Shown here piece after piece: positions 63,457-64,000 of a DNA stretch of 64,000 nt. Numbering within the stretch: the first letter of the stretch is position 1; each line of letters opens with the position of its first letter. The DNA comes from Wukongibacter sp050859025. Its GTDB lineage: Bacteria > Bacillota > Clostridia > Peptostreptococcales > Caminicellaceae. The notes under the pieces were generated by a model. That model was not told where the DNA came from, ran no database searches, and saw only the letters and a list, made by a program, of their open reading frames with translations. The stretch lies in the NCBI RefSeq assembly GCF_050859025.1, contig NZ_CP138200.1, positions 5,208,001 to 5,272,000 of the forward strand, given 5' to 3'. The translations under genes and the position numbers were made by a program.

Positions 63457-64000
63457 CTATAACTCCCTTAGAGATATCTTTCCTTCATAGAGGGCCTTAC
63501 CTACAATAGCCCCATAGAGATTCATTTCTCCCACTTCTTCTACATCTTCCTTTTTTCCTATTCCCCCAGAGGCAATTATATCTATTTTAGTATTTTCCTT
63601 TAACCTTTTAAGCTCATTGAAGTTTGGTCCTATCATTGTACCGTCCTTAGAAATGTCTGTATACACGATGGTTTTTACGCCCTTTTGTTGAAGCTCCTTT
63701 GCAAAATCTATGGCTTCTATTTCACTACTATTTGTCCATCCATCTACGCAGACGTATCCATCCTTAGCATCTATTGATACTACTACCTTTTCACCAAGCT
63801 TCTCTACAAGCTCTTCCACAAAGCCCTCTATCTTAATTGCAGAGGTTCCAACAATTATTCTTTCTACTCCTAAAGCCAATATTTCCTTAGCTCTTTCTAG
63901 AGTTCTTATACCGCCACCAACTTGTATAGGTATATCCACAGTCTCTGCAATTTTTCTTATTAGCTCCTTATTCACAAGCTCTCCCGTTAGTGCTCCGTCC
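63457..64000 (-). CDS. hisA: ProFAR isomerase HisA, C-terminal part (runs off right edge)
   Basis: The last ~180 residues of phosphoribosylformimino-5-aminoimidazole carboxamide ribotide isomerase. The frame is open to the window end and upstream of the first GTG/ATG it reads DGALTGELVNKE, the expected HisA continuation, so the start lies outside. Motifs: IPIQVGGGIRTLERA, VVSIDAKDGYVCVDGW, VYTDISKDGTMIGPNF with the catalytic Asp, and DIIASGGIGKKEDV. Operon order hisA-hisF-hisIE. Confidence 0.95.
   Translation of the reverse strand, partial: DGALTGELVNKELIRKIAETVDIPIQVGGGIRTLERAKEILALGVERIIVGTSAIKIEGFVEELVEKLGEKVVVSIDAKDGYVCVDGWTNSSEIEAIDFAKELQQKGVKTIVYTDISKDGTMIGPNFNELKRLKENTKIDIIASGGIGKKEDVEEVGEMNLYGAIVGKALYEGKISLREL

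Overview
The window comes from an AT-rich, endospore-forming Firmicute. An SspH-type spore protein gene, several NSS amino-acid transporters, two sigma-54 activators, a methionine gamma-lyase and large peptide-scavenging operons fit an amino-acid-fermenting anaerobe of the Clostridia (Tissierellales-like). That placement is inferred from gene content only. No rRNA, tRNA or CRISPR array was seen.

Region 1 (1-24265, all minus strand) is a nonribosomal peptide synthetase locus of four consecutive genes, transcribed leftwards and running off the left edge. In transcription order: a C-A-PCP-E gene (19682-24265), a second C-A-PCP-E gene (14870-19441), a three-module gene C-A-PCP-C-A-PCP-C-A-PCP-C (4087-14820), and an open-ended gene (1-4071). 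The last begins with an adenylation domain whose N-terminal part is split by a complete E1-like ThiF/MoeB domain, followed by PCP and C. The specificity residues of the three-module protein read as Leu-Asp-Tyr. The two C-A-PCP-E modules carry the same, unassigned code. They share two almost identical DNA tracts (1.1 and 1.6 kb) separated by divergent sequence, which points to recent gene conversion. The split A domain is the most unusual feature of the window.

Region 2 (24266-35355) is mixed housekeeping: two sodium-dependent NSS transporters, a COG2509-type FAD protein, sspH, ndk, a membrane protein with a YceG-like C-terminus, a 2H phosphoesterase, and a three-gene membrane protein/flavodoxin/TetR unit. 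Between genes lie a 187-bp element with terminator-like inverted ends and one copy of a dispersed ~105-bp palindrome.

Region 3 (35356-48998, minus strand) is one coherent peptide or peptide-derivative catabolism locus: PucR-type regulator, DUF1177 protein, lipoprotein binding protein, two permeases, M20 amidohydrolase, two ATPases, second M20 peptidase, two paralogous amidohydrolases and AroM. The second amidohydrolase has lost every metal ligand that its neighbour keeps.

Region 4 (49197-54044) holds methionine gamma-lyase behind a clear -24/-12 (sigma-54) promoter, next to a TyrR-like sigma-54 activator broken by a 1.7-kb insertion sequence. Removing the element and one copy of the 12-bp target duplication restores the reading frame exactly.

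Region 5 (54181-64000) holds a BlaI-type repressor with two palindromic operators and a BlaR1-type membrane protease fused to an amidase_3 domain lacking its catalytic Glu. It continues with a PrpR-like sigma-54 activator, and an NhaC-type antiporter plus amidinotransferase-fold hydrolase behind a second -24/-12 promoter and large dyad. It ends with REP-like hairpins beside a decayed RAYT transposase and the end of a histidine operon (hisA-hisF-hisIE).
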